Of a stretch of DNA of 64,000 nt, positions 61,744 to 64,000 are shown piece by piece. The DNA lies in contig JAHDPL010000014.1 in NCBI GenBank assembly GCA_018434355.1, positions 183,974 through 247,973 of the forward strand, given 5' to 3'. Made by a program: the position numbers and the translations under genes. The stretch comes from Sporomusaceae bacterium (GTDB lineage Bacteria > Bacillota > Negativicutes > UBA1444). The notes under the pieces were generated by a model. It was given only the letters and a program-made list of their open reading frames with translations. It searched no databases and was not told the origin of the DNA. How positions within the stretch are numbered: position 1 is the first letter of the stretch; each line of letters opens with the position of its first letter.

Positions 61744-61782
61744 GTGAGCATCGTTGCATACAAAAAATGCAACGATGCTCAC
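61744..61782. terminator. Perfect 16-bp inverted repeat after fdhA
   Basis: GTGAGCATCGTTGCAT and its complement with a 7-nt A-rich loop, 25 bases past the fdhA stop. It probably ends or stabilises the fdhA transcript; there is no long T run. Confidence 0.65.
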
Positions 61783-61862
61783 ATTCATTGATTGGCATGA
61801 AATTTTCCACTTGTCAGCTACATGTGAAAACCGATGTTTTGCTCATTTCTCTTCAAAAAGCA

Positions 61863-61899
61863 GTGAGACTGGAAAAAATCAGCATTTCTCCAGTCTCAC
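61863..61899. repeat. Second inverted repeat downstream of fdhA
   Basis: GTGAGACTGG pairs with CCAGTCTCAC over 10 bp with a 17-nt loop containing ATCAGCATTT. That loop sequence recurs at 61925-61935, at the end of the adjacent minus-strand gene. Possibly a terminator for that gene. Confidence 0.5.
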
Positions 61900-61926
61900 C
61901 GATGCCATTGCGCCACTTCTAATGGA

Positions 61927-62112
61927 TCAGCATTTTTTACTGTATTCATCAATCAACGGCTCCGTCATAAACGCGTAATGTTCGGCCGAGTGGGCAATTC
62001 TTGCGGCATGCGGGCGCGCTCCGCTGGTCATATTGATCAGGACCAGCAATTCGTTCAACAACTCTTCGCGCATACCCAAAATGTTGGCGGCTTTGCATAC
62101 AGCTGTTGTCAT
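61927..62112 (-). CDS. Small unknown protein, 61 residues
   Basis: ATG 62112 lies eight bases after GGGAGGG. The product has an N-terminal helix (C-K-A-A-N-I-L-G-M-R-E-E-L-L-N-E-L-L-V-L-I-N), a His-containing middle (H-S-A-E-H-Y-A-F-M) and a C-terminal K-K-C. Not recognised. It is divergent from the second sigma54 activator. Its companion before the first activator has no visible similarity to it. Confidence 0.55.
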   Translation of the reverse strand: MTTAVCKAANILGMREELLNELLVLINMTSGARPHAARIAHSAEHYAFMTEPLIDEYSKKC

Positions 62113-62142
62113 GATTCATACCCTCCCTCATATTTTCGCTGT

Positions 62143-62286
62143 GTTGCAGCAATTTCGCCTTTCACGACGCGACAACCAGGATTGACATTGTTCGATACTG
62201 ATCGAAAGGCGGCCAACCCCTTCTGCTCTCAGTTATCCGCTACAGGCCGGTAGACGGTTCGCCGTGAAAGATGAAATTGTTGCAAC
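62143..62286. repeat. Pair of inverted 24-base sites in the divergent region before the second activator
   Basis: The 24 bases at 62143-62166 match the reverse complement of 62263-62286 at 21 positions. The core of each is a TTGC/CAA-type half-palindrome (TTGCAGCAA and TTGTTGCAA). Two inverted sites about 120 bases apart in front of an enhancer-binding regulator look like its upstream activating or autoregulatory sites. An 8-bp pair (CGCCTTTC/GAAAGGCG) lies within. The 321-base region 62113-62433 holds nothing else but the promoter below. Confidence 0.5.
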
Positions 62287-62373
62287 TGTCCATATACATA
62301 TGCATTAACCATGCCAATCAGTTTGAATCGGGAAACGCTTTCTGAGTATTACATATTAAACGCCAGCAGGAAA

Positions 62374-62401
62374 TTTACAGCCAAAGTTTAACGTATATTA
62401 T
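62374..62401 (+). promoter_or_regulatory. Sigma70-type promoter of the second activator
   Basis: TTTACA (62374-62379) and TATTAT (62396-62401) with a 16-base spacer, 33 bases before the start codon. Confidence 0.65.
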
Positions 62402-62433
62402 ATAAGTAAATAAAAAAAGCAGAGGATGTCGCC

Positions 62434-63816
62434 ATGCAAACGGAACTGGATCGATTACACTGGGAGAATAAACTTCTCTGGAGCCTTTCAGAGTCATCCT
62501 TCGATGGTATTTTTCTCACCGATGCCGAAGGACTGATTGTATATTTTAATCCCGCTTACTTAGAAATTTCCGGTTTCAGCAAAGAACAGCTGATTAATCG
62601 CCGCATCCAGGACTTGGTAGAAAGCGGCGAAATTCCTGATGCCTGTTCACCCGAAGTGATGCAAACAAAAAAGCCGGTTACTAAAGTCATAAACTATTAT
62701 CACGGCGTATCGGCTTTAGTCACAAGTACGCCAATATTCGACGATGCCGGCAAAATGGTGCGGATTTTTTCCAACGTACGGGATATTACCCAACTAATCA
62801 AGCTGCGCGCACAACTTGGCGAATATTCACGACGGTTACGCCAAGCAGAGCTTGTTCATGCTACTGAAAACAAGTTGATTGCCGCCAGCAAAGTGATGGA
62901 AACGATCATAAAAACAGCGGCCCGCGTCGCAAATTTTGGCTCGCCGATTCTGATTCAGGGAGAGTCCGGCGTTGGTAAAGACATGTTGGCTCGCTACATT
63001 CACGATTGCAGCGATCTCTCTTCGGACCGCCCTTTTGTACAGATCAACTGCGGCGCAATACCCGAATTATTGCTAGAGTCTGAGTTATTCGGTTATGAGG
63101 CTGGAGCCTTCACCGGGGCTTCCAGCAAGGGAAAAATCGGACTGTTGGAACTGGCCAACCAAGGAACTTTATTTCTGGATGAGATCGGCGAAATTCCGCC
63201 GTCGCTTCAGGTCAAGTTGTTGCAAGTATTACAGACCAACACTTATTTTCGCGTCGGCGGCACAAAGAAGATCAGTCTGACCACCCGAATCATCGCCGCT
63301 ACCAATAGCAATTTGGAAGAAGCGCTCGCTAACGGTCGTTTCCGGCAAGATTTATATTACCGATTGAATGTGATTCCGATTAAAATCCCCCCCCTACGGG
63401 AACGCCGGGAAGATATCGTGCCATTGCTGCTACATTTTTTGGAAAAGAATAATCAAAAATTCAATCTGTCGCTGCGCTTCTCCCCGCGAACAATTGAACA
63501 ACTAGCTGATTACAGCTGGCCTGGCAATGTCCGAGAATTATGCAATGTCCTGGAAAACATGATGATTATGACTGACGGAAATATCATCGACGAACACAGC
63601 ATACCCTCCCATATTCAGCAGGCTACTAAAAAACCTCTATTTATCGAAACCCCCGATTATTTTGACTCCTACAAACTTGCCGATATCCTCACGGAAGTCG
63701 AAAAAGAAGTTATTCGCAAAGCTATCACTGAACTGGGACCGCTAAGAAAGGTCGCCATACATCTGGGAATCGATTTGTCGACGCTTGTGCGGAAAAAGCG
63801 CAAATATCAAATCTAA
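62434..63816 (+). CDS. PAS-domain sigma54-dependent activator (second copy)
   Basis: 460 residues, a close paralogue of the protein at 56485-57879 over its whole length. A PAS domain (about 15-130) precedes an AAA+ domain with G-E-S-G-V-G-K-D, G-A-F-T-G-A and T-L-F-L-D-E-I-G-E, and a Fis-type HTH ending L-G-I-D-L-S-T-L-V-R-K-K-R-K-Y. Many of the differences lie in the linker between PAS and AAA+. It stands downstream of fdhA and upstream of an rRNA operon running the other way. Ligand and targets are unknown. Confidence 0.9.
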   Translation: MQTELDRLHWENKLLWSLSESSFDGIFLTDAEGLIVYFNPAYLEISGFSKEQLINRRIQDLVESGEIPDACSPEVMQTKKPVTKVINYYHGVSALVTSTPIFDDAGKMVRIFSNVRDITQLIKLRAQLGEYSRRLRQAELVHATENKLIAASKVMETIIKTAARVANFGSPILIQGESGVGKDMLARYIHDCSDLSSDRPFVQINCGAIPELLLESELFGYEAGAFTGASSKGKIGLLELANQGTLFLDEIGEIPPSLQVKLLQVLQTNTYFRVGGTKKISLTTRIIAATNSNLEEALANGRFRQDLYYRLNVIPIKIPPLRERREDIVPLLLHFLEKNNQKFNLSLRFSPRTIEQLADYSWPGNVRELCNVLENMMIMTDGNIIDEHSIPSHIQQATKKPLFIETPDYFDSYKLADILTEVEKEVIRKAITELGPLRKVAIHLGIDLSTLVRKKRKYQI

Positions 63817-63821
63817 ATAGA

Positions 63822-63861
63822 AAAGCAAAACCCTTCCGTAAGAACGGAAGGGTTTTGCTTT
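63822..63861. terminator. Bidirectional terminator between the activator gene and the rRNA operon
   Basis: An 18-bp perfect stem (AAAGCAAAACCCTTCCGT and complement) with an AAGA loop. It lies 5 bases from both the activator stop and the 3' end of 5S rRNA, so it can end transcription from both sides. Confidence 0.85.
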
Positions 63862-63865
63862 AGAA

Positions 63866-63981
63866 ACCGGCGGCGACCTACTCTCCCAGGCCGTTTCCAA
63901 CCAAGTACCCTCGGCGCATGGGGGCTTAACTGCCGTGTTCGGGATGGGAACGGGTGGAACCCCCCAGCCATCACCACCGGA
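63866..63981 (-). rRNA. rrf: 5S ribosomal RNA
   Basis: On the minus strand the sequence opens CCGGTGGTGATGGC and contains the universal 5S stretches ACCCGTTCCCATCCCGAACACGG and AAGC, then GGGTACTTGGTTGG and GGGAGAGTAGG, closing with the complementary 3' end. Length about 116. It is the last gene of an rRNA operon continuing to the right; only 19 bases of the spacer before it are in the window. End positions are accurate to a few bases. Confidence 0.95.
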
Positions 63982-64000
63982 TCAGAGGGATGAACCCTCA

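Noticed and set aside
1..64000. CRISPR arrays, tRNAs, insertion sequences or prophage
   Set aside because: No regularly spaced direct repeats, cloverleaf-like genes, transposases, integrases or terminal inverted repeats were seen.

Overview
The window reads as a chromosomal segment from an anaerobic, diderm member of the Firmicutes, most likely Negativicutes (Sporomusaceae-like). This is inference from content. Typical Firmicutes genes (a DUF896 protein, split SdaAB/SdaAA serine dehydratase, DUF711 plus ACT pair, strong AGGAGG sites, frequent GTG and TTG starts) sit beside outer-membrane machinery (TonB-dependent receptor, TonB/ExbB/ExbD). The metabolism is anaerobic: tungsten/molybdenum enzymes, a formate dehydrogenase of the acetogen type, an [FeFe]-hydrogenase-like protein, superoxide reductase and rubredoxin domains. 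Three genes (YeeE/YedE transporter, peroxiredoxin, formate dehydrogenase) are interrupted by an in-frame UGA exactly where the family has Cys/Sec. Each UGA is followed by a hairpin with a GGU apical loop at about the same distance, so the organism very probably makes selenocysteine.

Layout. 1-5.9 kb (minus): a sulfur/selenium-flavoured locus (DUF134 regulator, two YeeE/YedE halves of which one is a selenoprotein, DUF1847 protein, zinc-ribbon/His-rich small protein, CoA-disulfide-reductase-rhodanese fusion, rhodanese lipoprotein) and a selenocysteine peroxiredoxin. 6.0-15.9 kb (minus): one long operon under a cobalamin riboswitch: TonB-dependent receptor, exbB, exbD, tonB, a protein joining an extracytoplasmic domain to a membrane domain, a double-ATPase EcfA, EcfT and a membrane-anchored beta-propeller. 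This couples outer-membrane TonB uptake to an ECF-type inner-membrane transporter. 16.1-23.6 kb: an FmdE-like protein behind a structured leader, a PAS/PucR regulator, an acetyltransferase, endonuclease III, TatA with a Tat-signal ferredoxin and aldehyde ferredoxin oxidoreductase, then DUF711/ACT. 23.7-33.7 kb: serine dehydratase, uracil/xanthine permease, rubredoxin-flavoprotein, DUF896-mobB-mobA, phosphate transport pair, a B12-binding radical SAM protein, a D,D-carboxypeptidase and a 29-residue lysine-rich protein.

33.9-42.2 kb (plus): an oppABCDF peptide transporter followed by an [FeFe]-hydrogenase-like protein and a carboxyltransferase (oxaloacetate decarboxylase alpha type). 42.3-51.7 kb (minus): molybdopterin oxidoreductase, TGS-type nucleoside kinase, aminotransferase, asnS, aspartate kinase, superoxide reductase and an unknown membrane protein. 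51.9-63.8 kb (mostly plus): class II aldolase, a TRAP transporter, two closely related PAS-sigma54 activators that bracket the selenocysteine formate dehydrogenase, and several small unknown proteins. The window ends in a 5S rRNA gene on the minus strand, the tail of an rRNA operon lying to the right.

No tRNA, CRISPR array, insertion sequence or phage gene was seen. Starts were chosen from ribosome-binding sites; many differ from the longest possible reading frame.
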